Shown: positions 24,546 through 33,674, numbered from the stretch's first letter. The stretch: DNA of 64,000 bases from CBDUXP01 sp965371225 [NCBI: uncultured bacterium] (GCA_965371225.1 CBDUXP010000009.1:1-64000); one strand, 5' to 3'. Notes: a model not told the origin generated them from the letters alone. Numbers and translations: made by a program.

Positions 24546-26942
24546 CTACAGGCGATGCGCCTCCCGCGCAATGATCTCGTCCTGCATCTCCCGGCCCAGG
24601 TTCACGAAATACGCGTTGTAGCCCGTGATCCGCACCAGGAGGTTGCGATACTCATCCGGCACGTCCTGCGCCTTCCGGAGTGTGTTCGCGTCGACGATGT
24701 TCACCTGGAGCGCCGAGCCACCGTCTCGGCAGTAGCCCCGCAGAAAGCCCGCCAGCTTGTCCAGATGCTCGGCGTCCCGGACCAGGGAGGGGGAGAGGGA
24801 CAAGGTATGAGAGGAGCCGCTCGGGATCACCTCCAGTTCGAGGCTGCCCACGGATCGCGCCGCGGCGGTGGGTCCGTCCCGATCGGCCCCCGGCACAGCC
24901 GCCACCCCATTGGCCAGGTGGGTGCCACGCTTCCGCCCGTCCGGCGTCGCGGACACGAGCGGCGCATAGGCAATGCCGTAATTCCAGGAGAGATAGCCGC
25001 CGCGATACCGCTTGCCAGTGGCAGGGGTGGTGTACCCCGCCACCTCTTCGGCCCACCAGTGCGTCAGGTCCCGCGCCACCCGGTCGGCGTCCTCCGTATC
25101 ATTCCCGTACTTGGGCGCCTTGTTGAGCAGCAACTGCCTCAGGGCCTCGCGGCCCGCAAAGTCGCTCTCGATAGCCTCGACGAGGTCCGCCATGCGGACC
25201 CGCGGCTCGTCGAAGACCAGATACTTGACTGCCAGCAGAGAATCCGCCGCGGTACCCAAGGCGATCCCCTCGACGGTAATGAAGTTATATCGAGCGCCCC
25301 CCGCCGTGACATCCGTCCGTGCGTCGATGCAGCCGCCGACGAGGATGGAGAGATACGGCGTCGGCTCGTAGCGCGCGCGCACGGCGTCCGCCTCGTTGTT
25401 CAGCGTAATGAGCCGGCGAATGCAGGCGGAGAGCTGCGTCCGGAAGGCGGCCTCGAAGTCCGCCCACGACGTCATCGTGCACGGATCGGCTGTCCTCGGT
25501 CCGACCTGTTCCCCACTGGCCAGGTCGCGTCCCCGGAACAGCGTCAGCTCGATCGGTTTCGCGAGATTCAGATTGACGTCGACCGTTCCCGAACGATCAT
25601 CCCCTTGTCGGGTGTTTTCCAGGCACCCAACGGGGGCGTAATCCCAGACCTCGTCCTCGGGAACGCCCTCCCAGCGCAGCCCCCGCATGGCCGTTTCGTC
25701 GAAGTTCAGCAAGAAGGGAGCACCCTGCGATTTGGCGAGGAGTTCGCAGATGCGCCGGAGCAGGCGCTCCGGGGATCCCGCGTGGAGCCGAATGTTGCGC
25801 TTCGGTTCCAGCAGGTTCATTTCCTCAATCACGTCGAGGCACAGGTAGGTGAGGTCGTTCGTCAAGTCGGCTCCAGCCGTTCCACATCCGGACAAGGTCA
25901 TCAGCTGACCGAACGACGAGTTGATCCCCTGATTCGTCCCGACGCGCCCTTGGTAGTCGTACGCGTAATTCGGTTTGATCCAGAAGCACCGGAGTAGCTC
26001 CTGGGCCTCGGCGAGCGTCAGGCGCCCCGCCTCCACATCCGCCCGGTAGTAGGGGTAGAGGTACTGGTCGAATCGGCCGAACGACGTGCCGGCGCCGGGA
26101 TAGGATTCGCTCACCTGGACGAGCATGTGCGTCAGCCACAAGGACTGGAGCGCTTCGTGGAACGTCTCGGCCGGCTCCCAGGGAACCTTTCGACAGATAC
26201 GCGCGATCTCGTGCAGTTCCGCGGCCCGGGCGGGGGCGGCTTCGGCACCGAGGCGTTCGGCCTCCCTGGCGTACCGCTCGGCCAAGTGGCGCGGCGCTTC
26301 ACTCGCGATCAAGAACGACCGCAGGACCGCACGTTTCGCGGGGTCGCGTTCACACGCCAGCTCACGCGCGAGGGACTCGAATAGCTGCCGAAATCCGCCA
26401 CGGAGGACGTTTGGGTAATCCGGAATCAAGTGCCCGGGAACGGCGCCGCAATTGCCAATGCCCAGGCCGGAATCGTGCTCGATCGCCCGGCGGAAGGCTT
26501 CAGCCCGTCTGCCGCGGGCGCGCGCCTCGCGTTTGGTCAGGCACAAGGACAGGGCGACGTTGAAGTGGGCGCCGACAATGAGTTCGCCCTCGAGGATGTT
26601 CACCGGCAGGTGGCGCGTGAGCACCTCGGAGAAGAACAGGGCGACGCGCACCGGCAGGGGTTCCTTCCAGAATGCTGCGGGCAGGGGAACCACGGCGGCG
26701 GCCGCCAAGAGCGAGTCTTCGTAACAGCTCAAGAACGGCGCGAATTCGGGAACATTGGTCCAATGTTCGACAGCGAACACGGTATCCCACGGTGTCCCCG
26801 TACTGAACGGCAGCACCTCGTTCCGGAAGGCCCGCGTCTCAAAGGAGAAATACTCTTCACGCAGACGTTTCACCCGTGAGGAGAGTCCTGCGGACGGACT
26901 CCAGACAGGTCTCGGGGTGAGCCCAAGGCTGTTTGCAGACAC
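24546..26942 (-). CDS. Glycyl radical enzyme (PFL-like family, function unassigned)
   Basis: I chose the GTG at 26942 because AGGGGGA lies 5 nt upstream. The 798-residue protein has the PFL/glycyl radical fold, with the thiyl cysteine and general-base glutamate in APVGCLENTRQGDD (C440, E442) and the glycyl radical loop RITGYNAYFVNLGRE (G774). The GCxE arrangement belongs to dehydratases, C-N or C-S lyases and decarboxylases. It excludes pyruvate formate-lyase, which has a Cys-Cys pair. GCLEN differs from the GCVEP common in choline, glycerol and propanediol enzymes, so the substrate cannot be assigned. GGARYNF near 635 is another conserved element. No microcompartment genes are nearby. Glycyl radical enzymes are destroyed by O2, so the host must live or ferment without oxygen at times. 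Confidence 0.95.
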   Translation of the reverse strand: MSANSLGLTPRPVWSPSAGLSSRVKRLREEYFSFETRAFRNEVLPFSTGTPWDTVFAVEHWTNVPEFAPFLSCYEDSLLAAAAVVPLPAAFWKEPLPVRVALFFSEVLTRHLPVNILEGELIVGAHFNVALSLCLTKREARARGRRAEAFRRAIEHDSGLGIGNCGAVPGHLIPDYPNVLRGGFRQLFESLARELACERDPAKRAVLRSFLIASEAPRHLAERYAREAERLGAEAAPARAAELHEIARICRKVPWEPAETFHEALQSLWLTHMLVQVSESYPGAGTSFGRFDQYLYPYYRADVEAGRLTLAEAQELLRCFWIKPNYAYDYQGRVGTNQGINSSFGQLMTLSGCGTAGADLTNDLTYLCLDVIEEMNLLEPKRNIRLHAGSPERLLRRICELLAKSQGAPFLLNFDETAMRGLRWEGVPEDEVWDYAPVGCLENTRQGDDRSGTVDVNLNLAKPIELTLFRGRDLASGEQVGPRTADPCTMTSWADFEAAFRTQLSACIRRLITLNNEADAVRARYEPTPYLSILVGGCIDARTDVTAGGARYNFITVEGIALGTAADSLLAVKYLVFDEPRVRMADLVEAIESDFAGREALRQLLLNKAPKYGNDTEDADRVARDLTHWWAEEVAGYTTPATGKRYRGGYLSWNYGIAYAPLVSATPDGRKRGTHLANGVAAVPGADRDGPTAAARSVGSLELEVIPSGSSHTLSLSPSLVRDAEHLDKLAGFLRGYCRDGGSALQVNIVDANTLRKAQDVPDEYRNLLVRITGYNAYFVNLGREMQDEIIAREAHRL

Positions 26943-27097
26943 ACCATCCCCCTGGATGCGCCGCTCCGGGCCGCCGGGCGGCCATCCGCTCACCACAATA
27001 GCATAGTTTACGATGCGATTATCGTGTATGATCCGTCGCCGTAGGGCGCTACGAGACGCGGGGTTGGGTGTCGCACCCGCCCAGGGCGGGCGCGCCC

Positions 27098-28948
27098 TCA
27101 CAAGCCGCGGATGGGCGCGGAGACGGCCTCCAAGTCAGGCCGCGCCCCAGCCTCCGCCCCGCCGGGGCGGTTGTCCAGCAGTCGGGAGATGTCCGCGCCG
27201 CCGGCCAAGAGCAGGGCGCCTCCTACCGTGACGCGGCGCACGGCCTGCACCAGGCGGTTGAACGTGTACGCCGGGCTGAAGTGCGGGTGCGCGACCGTGT
27301 AGGGGCACTCGTCGCCGGCCAGCTCATGGTCGTTCACGTATTGGTACACCTTCGGCGCTTCAACCCGCGGGCGCATGCCCTGCGGCCACACCAGCTCGTG
27401 CAGCTTGCCGACGTGGGCCCGGTACAGCACGTACTTGGACAGGAGCTTCTCCGCCCGGGACGGCTCCCCGAACAGCCGCCGGAACCGCGCGTCCAACTTG
27501 CGGATGTTCTGGCGCACGTAGCCGTTCGGGGCGAAGCGCATGTTCGCCGCGAGCAGGGGCCACGTCTCCCTGGCGCGCCGCTGGTGCCACTCGGCGCGCT
27601 GGGTCCGTAACTCCTTCGCCCGTGCCTGGCGGCAGAACTCGTAGCCGTTCAGGTTCACCTTCAGGATGCGCACGACCGTCGACCCCCAGGTCTCGTACAG
27701 TTGGTGGTAGCCCCGTTCGATCAGGCGCATGAGTTCCTGCGGCTCGAAGTTCGTGTGCCGCATGCCACCGCCGTAGAAGTGCACTTCTTCAAAGGGGACG
27801 TCGTCGACGCGGCCCTCTTCCTTCAGGCGGTCATACAGCCGGGTGCCGTGGAAGGGGCAGAGGCGCGCAAGCTGGTTCAGCGTGGGCTCGAGGTTGACGA
27901 ACCAATCCAGGTCTTCCTGGATGTTCTCGTGCGTGTGCCAGTCCCAGCCGCACATCCACGCGCCGGTGGTGCCGACGCCGCTGCCGTGCAGCATTTTGAA
28001 GACCTTGGTGGCGTCGCCGGCGCGCTTGCTATAGCCCCCTTCGGCGGCATACTTGGATTCCACGCCGATGAACACGTTGCTCACCCCCGTCAGCGCGATC
28101 TCCTCCGGCTCCCAGAGTTCCTGGATGGCGGCGATCGAGCCGAACGTGAAGAAGCCCAGCTCGGCCAGCCCGAACTCGGTATCCTGTCGGAAGAGTTCGC
28201 CCAGCGCTTTCAGGTGCTGCTTCTGGAGGAAGTGGTCTTCCTCGATGATGACCGTGTCGTTGGCCTTCTTGTTCACGCGGCGGCGGCGCTTGATCTCCGC
28301 GAAGCACTGCTCGGGCGAGAGCAGCTCGTACCGCCGGCGGCCGTAGTGGTGCGTGGTGGTGCAGAAATCGCACCCGCTGGGGCAGCCGAGGCCGGAGACG
28401 AGCATCCCGCTGTTGCCCTCGGGATACGGGTCGAGCCACGGGATCGCGTAGCCGCACTTCGGCAGCAAGCGTTCCTTGATCGGCTGGTCGTCCGGATCCC
28501 CCAACAGCCCCTGGAAGAACCGCACCCCTTCGCCATGGCAGACGTGGTCGGCCAGTTCGCTCTGCTCCTCGGGGGACAGCGCCTCGCAGAACGCCATGAC
28601 GCCGTAGCTGCCGAGGACAATCGTGCTCTCCGGCGCCAGGCGGCGGATCGCCTTGCACATCTCGATCACGATGCCGAGGTGGACATGGAAGAAGCTGATC
28701 CCCACGTAGGCGTACCCCTTCCTGATTTCTTGTTCGAAGTCCGCCCAGGTGGGGTACTCCAGGAGCGTGACCGGCCACGAGATGTTCTGCGCCAGAATAT
28801 GCAGCGCGTGGCAATGCACGTGCCCCGTCGACGTGAAAATATCCTGGCCTTTGGTGAACCGCTGCGTGTAGGGATCGATCAGCGAATCATTGAATCCCCA
28901 CGTGGGCAGGTCCCCCGCGGCCGTACAAAACAGCACCCGCTTCAGCAT
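27098..28948 (-). CDS. Radical SAM protein with B12-binding-type N-terminal domain (1)
   Basis: I chose the ATG at 28948, preceded by GGAGGGAGG; the frame is open further upstream without a start signal. The 616-residue protein has a Rossmann-like N-terminal half resembling the cobalamin-binding domain (YAYVGISFFHVH, TIVLGSYGVMAF), without the DxHxxG lower-ligand motif, as is usual for this class. A radical SAM core follows with CPSGCDFC (C189, C193, C196). Such proteins methylate unactivated carbons or rearrange rings. It shares order and motifs (FVNLEPTLNQL, VNLNGYEFCRQ) with the protein at 31364, so the two are paralogues. The GRE gene starts 155 nt downstream of its stop. Substrate unknown. 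Confidence 0.88.
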   Translation of the reverse strand: MLKRVLFCTAAGDLPTWGFNDSLIDPYTQRFTKGQDIFTSTGHVHCHALHILAQNISWPVTLLEYPTWADFEQEIRKGYAYVGISFFHVHLGIVIEMCKAIRRLAPESTIVLGSYGVMAFCEALSPEEQSELADHVCHGEGVRFFQGLLGDPDDQPIKERLLPKCGYAIPWLDPYPEGNSGMLVSGLGCPSGCDFCTTTHHYGRRRYELLSPEQCFAEIKRRRRVNKKANDTVIIEEDHFLQKQHLKALGELFRQDTEFGLAELGFFTFGSIAAIQELWEPEEIALTGVSNVFIGVESKYAAEGGYSKRAGDATKVFKMLHGSGVGTTGAWMCGWDWHTHENIQEDLDWFVNLEPTLNQLARLCPFHGTRLYDRLKEEGRVDDVPFEEVHFYGGGMRHTNFEPQELMRLIERGYHQLYETWGSTVVRILKVNLNGYEFCRQARAKELRTQRAEWHQRRARETWPLLAANMRFAPNGYVRQNIRKLDARFRRLFGEPSRAEKLLSKYVLYRAHVGKLHELVWPQGMRPRVEAPKVYQYVNDHELAGDECPYTVAHPHFSPAYTFNRLVQAVRRVTVGGALLLAGGADISRLLDNRPGGAEAGARPDLEAVSAPIRGL

Positions 28949-29271
28949 GGCGTTCGGCCTCCCTCCGGTCACCCGCCCAGCGCTGCTGGGGCCGCAGGTG
29001 TGGCCCACTCCCATGCCATTCAGAGGCGGCGATCAGATACGCAAGATACAGGATAATACTCTGATGAACTCTCTTTTTGCAAAACCAATCCCCAGAGTGT
29101 CCAGGCGCCGCAGGCACGCCGGGCGGCGCGGGCTGTGGGCCCCCACCTGCGCGCCAAGTCGTCCTCAGTCAACGGCTTTTTCGATACCCGATCCGGCGCC
29201 CAGGCCCTGCCGGCGGGATTGCCCTGCCGGCCCCGTGGTGGAAGGTTCGATGCCATTCGGCGCCTGGGTGC
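28949..29271. other. Intergenic region with promoter for the radical SAM gene
   Basis: This 323-nt gap holds the candidate promoter at 29053-29082 and the Shine-Dalgarno of the radical SAM gene. The half nearest the ferredoxin gene is GC-rich and shows no feature I can support. The gap suggests that the radical SAM, GRE, activase and split-barrel genes form a transcription unit separate from the ferredoxin. Confidence 0.5.
29053..29082 (-). promoter_or_regulatory. Candidate promoter for the radical SAM/GRE unit
   Basis: On the minus strand TTGCAA (29082-29077) and TATTAT (29058-29053) are separated by 18 nt, about 105 nt before the ATG at 28948, in a local AT-rich patch. Confidence 0.4.
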
Positions 29272-30594
29272 TCATCCGCGGCCCGTCGCTTGGCCGGGGG
29301 GCAACCCATCGTCCCGCGGCGTGGCGCTCTTGACGAGGCGGCCGAGGAACGCCGAGCGGAGCGGCTTGACGTTCATGGCGGCCTTGAACGGCGCGGACGT
29401 CTCGACCGCGTGGGCGACGCGCGCGAGCGCGCGGTGACCCAGCGTCTCTGGCTCCTCGAAGATGAGGTCCGCCAGCTTCCCGCGCTCGAGCGCCATGTTC
29501 ACGATGCGATCGAACGTTGTCTCCGGCGTGTAGACGCGCTGCGGCCGGGGTCGCATGCTGATGGCACCGTTTTCGCACACCGCGTAGCAGACGCCACAAC
29601 CGAGGCAGGTCTCGGCGTCGCGGACGGACCAGCGTCGCCGCTTCCCGTTGCGCTGCCCCGTCTCGAGGTCGATGGCCAGGACGGGACACGCCTCCTGACA
29701 CTTGCCGCAGCCTGTGCATTTGTCCAGGTCCACGTGCGTCAGCCAGTTGGAGGTGACCACCGCCGTCTTGATGTCGAAGCGCCGAATCGCGTTGAACATC
29801 CCGCAGCAGCAGCCACAGCAGTTGCAAATGTAGCTGACCTCGTGCTGCACGTTGTCCCCCGTCTGCGCGAGGTTCTTTTCCTTCGCCAACTCCAGCAGGT
29901 CCATGGCCTCGCCCGTGCTCACCTGGCGGCCGAAACCGTTGCGGATGAGCGACTCAGCCGCCATACCGAAGCTCATGCAGATGTTCAGCGGCGCGTCGCA
30001 CACCTTGTCCAGATGCGTGGCCTTGTGGCGGCAGGAACAGGTGGACACGCACGCGGTCTTCGCGGACTTCACGATATGACTCGCGCGCTCCCAGTCGAGG
30101 ATTTCCGTGTGATCCCCCTCCGGCAGCGCCTCCTCGCGCACCAGCGATCGGCCGATCTGCGTCTGGTCCTCGGAGAACACCGCGCGCGCAAACGTGCCGT
30201 CCTTGTACATGTACTCGTCGAACAGCCGCGCGATTTCCGCCAAGGGGAGGGAGGGGCGGGCGCGCATGAAGGTCAGCTCGAAAAAGCCGATGACGACCGG
30301 TGCGAGCGTAAAGTAGCGCCGGCCGCCCCGTTCAAAGTCCATCACCAGGCCGCGGTGGCACAAGTCCGTCAGCGTGTCGTCCAGCGCTGCGGGCTCCATC
30401 TCGAGCCTGCGGGCGAGGGTGGCCAATGGGGTGGGCGCGGTCGGCAATCGCCGCGCTAGCTCCGCATCCTCGGGTGAGAACAGGTGGTGCAGAATCCGCG
30501 TGAACGTCTCGGACTCGGGCGCGCCGGTGACGTTGCGATCCAGCCGCTGCTGCAGCAGGCGATACTCTCTGTCCGGATTGGCGATATGTCCCAT
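29272..30594 (-). CDS. Winged-helix/polyferredoxin protein
   Basis: This 440-residue protein starts with a region that looks like a winged helix (about 35-100; LATLARRLEMEPAALDDTLT, DLCHRGLVMDFERGG), continues with an unassigned middle, and has an unusually rich cysteine set. This comprises STCSCRHK (about 184-191), CNCCGCCCGMF (about 256-266), and two ferredoxin clusters CTGCGKCQEACP and CLGCGVCYAVCE (about 292-345). It is soluble, with no membrane helices. It may deliver low-potential electrons to the neighbouring radical SAM enzymes or the GRE activase; the helix-turn-helix part could let it bind DNA or a partner. Both roles are inferred from context. Confidence 0.85.
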   Translation of the reverse strand: MGHIANPDREYRLLQQRLDRNVTGAPESETFTRILHHLFSPEDAELARRLPTAPTPLATLARRLEMEPAALDDTLTDLCHRGLVMDFERGGRRYFTLAPVVIGFFELTFMRARPSLPLAEIARLFDEYMYKDGTFARAVFSEDQTQIGRSLVREEALPEGDHTEILDWERASHIVKSAKTACVSTCSCRHKATHLDKVCDAPLNICMSFGMAAESLIRNGFGRQVSTGEAMDLLELAKEKNLAQTGDNVQHEVSYICNCCGCCCGMFNAIRRFDIKTAVVTSNWLTHVDLDKCTGCGKCQEACPVLAIDLETGQRNGKRRRWSVRDAETCLGCGVCYAVCENGAISMRPRPQRVYTPETTFDRIVNMALERGKLADLIFEEPETLGHRALARVAHAVETSAPFKAAMNVKPLRSAFLGRLVKSATPRDDGLPPGQATGRG

Positions 30595-30740
30595 GCGGCC
30601 GTCCTCCTATGCCTCGCCTGCCCCGGTCGACCGGACACGGGTAAGAGGGGTCCTGGGCCCGCCGGTTTTCCCCAGGGTGCTGCCACGTGGCTCTGGATCG
30701 GGGCGGATGCTCATCGCGATATGTTCCGACCCGGCGGACC

Positions 30741-31352
30741 TTACTTGAGCAACAGTGTTGCGAGCGTGTGGATCACCCGGGGCACGAGGACCTCGAGGCG
30801 TTCCGAACCCTCGCCCATGCAGCATTGGTGGACCGCTTCCCGGAGGGCACCAAACACCGCGAGGGCGGCGGCCTCCAAGTCCACCTCGCGTACGAGGCCC
30901 GCGCGGACGCCGTGCTCGAGGATGCGGACGATTTCCGCGACGGTCCCGGCGGAAGATGCCCGCGCTTCTTCCAGAAACCCGGAGCCGATGGTTGGCGCTT
31001 CCGCGAGGAACAGTTGGATGAAGTCGCCGTGCCTCCGGACGTGCTCCACGAGGAAGTCGGAAATGTGGTCCGCCAACTCCAGCCACGCTGCCGGCGTCTG
31101 GACGACAGAGAGATCCACATCGAACACCTCGGCGATGATGAGCTGCCGGTACTGGTCCAGCACCGCCGCGAAGATGTCCGCCCGATTGCGGAAGTACAGG
31201 TAGAACGTGCCCTGTGTCACGCCCGCTTGGCGCACGATGTCCGCAATGGTGGCGCGCGGGTATCCCTTGTCCACGAACACGGCGCGCGCCGCGTTGAGCA
31301 GGGCGACCGCCGTGGCCGCCCGCGCACGTTCCGCCGCCCGGGTGCGTGCCAT
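30741..31352 (-). CDS. TetR/AcrR-family transcriptional repressor
   Basis: This 203-residue protein has the TetR DNA-binding domain at about 15-65: AARAVFVDKGYPRATIADIV and QAGVTQGTFYLYFRNRADIF. A helical ligand domain of unknown specificity follows. It lies 11 nt after the radical SAM gene (31364-33121) on the same strand, so it is likely co-transcribed with it. The perfect inverted repeat at 33211-33230, upstream of that gene, is a natural operator candidate. Confidence 0.92.
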   Translation of the reverse strand: MARTRAAERARAATAVALLNAARAVFVDKGYPRATIADIVRQAGVTQGTFYLYFRNRADIFAAVLDQYRQLIIAEVFDVDLSVVQTPAAWLELADHISDFLVEHVRRHGDFIQLFLAEAPTIGSGFLEEARASSAGTVAEIVRILEHGVRAGLVREVDLEAAALAVFGALREAVHQCCMGEGSERLEVLVPRVIHTLATLLLK

Positions 31353-31363
31353 CCGGCGGGGGC

Positions 31364-33121
31364 TTAGACCGCCGCCCCCGCGGGTTCGGGGTCGTCGAAC
31401 ACGTGGAGCAGGACCGGGGCGTCCGGGCCGCGTCCCTCCTTCACGAACGGCACGGGCCCGCGCGCGGGGTCGTAGTACGTCCGCAGCACGGGCGGGTCAA
31501 ACGGGGCATCACTGCGCGGTCCCTGCACCGCCTCGGTCCGCTGGCCGATGTGCTCGCAGAACATGGCCGCCTTTATCTGCTGCTCTTCTGTCGGCGCGCC
31601 CAGGAGCCGCCGATACTTCTCCTCCGCTGCGCGGACCTTCTCCCGCACGGCCTCCGTGGGAGCGAACTTCGCGCACGCGTCCAGCAGCGGGTAGCCACGC
31701 TGGCAGCGCTCGGCGAAGAAGGGCACCTTCTGCTCCCGCAGGAGCGGGCGCCGGGATGTGCGGCACATCTCGTAGCCGTTCAGGTTCACTTCGAAGGCTC
31801 GGAAGATGCCCGGCCCATTGGCCTCGTACAGCTTCTTGTGCGCGAGATCGAAGTAGTGCTTTAACTGGCCGGGCGCAAAGTTCTTCTGGGCGAAATTGCC
31901 GTCGTGACATTGCTGGACATCGTGATACGTCATCGTCGGATCGATGCGACCCGCGGCCAGCAGCCGCTTGTACAGCGGCGTGCCGGGACAGGCGGTGAGG
32001 AACGTGATCTGGTAGGACGACGGCGCCAGGTTCACGAAGTAATCGATGTCCTGCTCGATGTTCTCCGGCGTATGGAAGTCCCAGCCGAGGATGGTCGACG
32101 CCGTCGCGCCGATGCCGTACTCCGCCATGCCCCCCAGGACGGACGCCACATCGTCGCACGTGCGCTTTTCGATGTGATGTTCGGAGGTGACCACCTCGTC
32201 GAGGCTCGATTCGACGCCCACCCAGACGTTGTCGACGCCGAGTTCGAGCAACTCTTCCATGCTGTACTGGGTCATGGAGCGGAGGTCGCCGAAGCAGAAG
32301 TAGCTCAGCTTCCGCAGCCCGAACTCCGTGTCCTCCTGAATGAGCTTCCCGAGCGCGCGCACATACTTCGGGTTCAGCAGGAGGTCCTCATCCATGAGCG
32401 CAACGGACGTGGCGCGGCCGCCATTACGCCGGCAGTGATGCTTCATGGTCTCGAAGGTCTCTTGCGGGGACATGACGTAGATTTTCTGCTTCTTGAACAT
32501 GGCCGACGTCATGCAGAACTCGCAGCCGTTGGGACACCCGAGCGCCACGAGCACCATGGACGCCATGGACGACCGGTCGACGATGCTCTCCGCACCCGGA
32601 AGATAGCTCTTGTTCTGCGGCACGTACCATTGCGTCACGGGCCGGTCGACGGGGGCGTCGCCGATGACCCTTCGCATGAAGCGCACGCCTTCCTCCTCGC
32701 AGAGGTAGTCGGCCTCGTCGAGGATGTACCGCGCCTCCTCGCCGGTCTCGCCCGGCGGTGGATAATGGAGGCTGAGCACGCCGTACCCCCCAATCGCGAT
32801 CTTCGTTTGCGGCGCGATGGCCCGGGCTACCCGCATCATGTGGGCCACCTTGGGGATCGTGTAGGCGATCACCTGAATCCCCAGGTAATCGTAACCCTTC
32901 CGCAGCTCCTCCTCGAAGTCCTCCAGATGCGGATACTCCATCACGGTCGTCTGCGCGCTCAGGTTCTCGGCGATCAGGTAGAGCGCCGCACACGGCGTGC
33001 TGGACGAGAGCGTGAAGGGCCCCTGCCCGCGCTGCAGCCGCGAGCTGAGGATGTCGTATGGATTCTCCCCCCACTCCAGGTCATATGGGCCATAGGGATT
33101 GGTCAGCAGGACGCGCGTCAT
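31364..33121 (-). CDS. Radical SAM protein with B12-binding-type N-terminal domain (2)
   Basis: I chose the ATG at 33121 (585 residues); a longer frame to 33211 would start inside the inverted repeat. It has the same plan as the protein at 27098: a Rossmann-like N-terminal half (YDYLGIQVIAYTIPK, KIAIGGYGVLSL) and a radical SAM core with CPNGCEFC (C196, C200, C203). It shares the FVNLAPSSYQI and VNLNGYEMCR motifs with its paralogue. Both paralogues lie on either side of the polyferredoxin and a TetR gene, which suggests two related steps on one substrate or a duplicated function. A methyltransferase or cyclase role is possible; nothing in the sequence decides it. Confidence 0.88.
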   Translation of the reverse strand: MTRVLLTNPYGPYDLEWGENPYDILSSRLQRGQGPFTLSSSTPCAALYLIAENLSAQTTVMEYPHLEDFEEELRKGYDYLGIQVIAYTIPKVAHMMRVARAIAPQTKIAIGGYGVLSLHYPPPGETGEEARYILDEADYLCEEEGVRFMRRVIGDAPVDRPVTQWYVPQNKSYLPGAESIVDRSSMASMVLVALGCPNGCEFCMTSAMFKKQKIYVMSPQETFETMKHHCRRNGGRATSVALMDEDLLLNPKYVRALGKLIQEDTEFGLRKLSYFCFGDLRSMTQYSMEELLELGVDNVWVGVESSLDEVVTSEHHIEKRTCDDVASVLGGMAEYGIGATASTILGWDFHTPENIEQDIDYFVNLAPSSYQITFLTACPGTPLYKRLLAAGRIDPTMTYHDVQQCHDGNFAQKNFAPGQLKHYFDLAHKKLYEANGPGIFRAFEVNLNGYEMCRTSRRPLLREQKVPFFAERCQRGYPLLDACAKFAPTEAVREKVRAAEEKYRRLLGAPTEEQQIKAAMFCEHIGQRTEAVQGPRSDAPFDPPVLRTYYDPARGPVPFVKEGRGPDAPVLLHVFDDPEPAGAAV

Positions 33122-33210
33122 CACAGGCCACCTCGCGTCGCGCAGATTCAGCCAGTCGCCGCTTCCCGGCCCGGCCTGCCAAGCCAAGTCGCACACCCGA
33201 TCCCAGCTCA

Positions 33211-33230
33211 CTGACTGGTACGTTAGTCAG
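33211..33230. promoter_or_regulatory. Perfect inverted repeat, likely TetR operator
   Basis: CTGACT (33211-33216) and AGTCAG (33225-33230) flank GGTACGTT; the inner bases GTAC are also self-complementary. Size and symmetry fit a TetR-family operator. It lies 90 nt upstream of the radical SAM start and about 1.9 kb from the TetR gene in the same unit. Confidence 0.55.
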
Positions 33231-33473
33231 CTTACCATGCCCGCCCCTGAATGAAAAACCAACCGGACCGGCGCGGCCAGAGACCGGCCCAGGGCTGCCG
33301 GAAGCTGGTCACCGACCGCGGAGAGTTTCTGCCCATCCGCTATCCGGTCTTATGTTGAACTAGGCTGCCGGGCGACATATAGTGGCGACACCCTGATCCG
33401 CACTGGATTACGGATCAGCCTTGGCTCTGTCCTGTGCCTCTAATGGCACTAGAGCCTCCCCTTCAGGCCGGAA

Positions 33474-33541
33474 CCTAAATAATTGCACCCTGCTGGAACG
33501 GCCATTTGGGGTTTGGGAACCTAAGTTTCGGCCGATTTCGG
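33474..33541. repeat. Degenerate repeat unit R2
   Basis: A unit of about 68 nt with CCTAAATAATTGCACCCTGC at its start and AACCTAAGTTTCGGCCGATT about 45 nt later. It matches R1 (22497) in order, spacing and orientation, including identical ATAATTGCACCC and CTAAGTTTC cores. The two motifs themselves share a GGAACCTAA-type head, so the unit is built from two half-units. Confidence 0.6.
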
Positions 33542-33605
33542 GGCGGAAGCCTCAGCAAGCCAGTAGCTTGTTGCTATCCTATTAAGTGCACCGTCCGTCC
33601 CGGAA

Positions 33606-33674
33606 CCTAAATAAATGCACACCGCGAGGGCCCGTTAGGCTCGTGGTGGAATCTAGTTCCCGGCCGAAATTCGG
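33606..33674. repeat. Degenerate repeat unit R3
   Basis: A second right-hand copy, 132 nt after R2, with CCTAAATAAATGCACACCGC and then AATCTAGTTCCCGGCCGAAA. It is more diverged than R2. Together R2 and R3 form a tandem array with the same orientation as R1. Confidence 0.55.

Noticed and set aside
24546-26942. Classical pyruvate formate-lyase
   Set aside because: PFL has adjacent cysteines at the active site; this protein has GCLEN with a general-base Glu, and no formate transporter is nearby.
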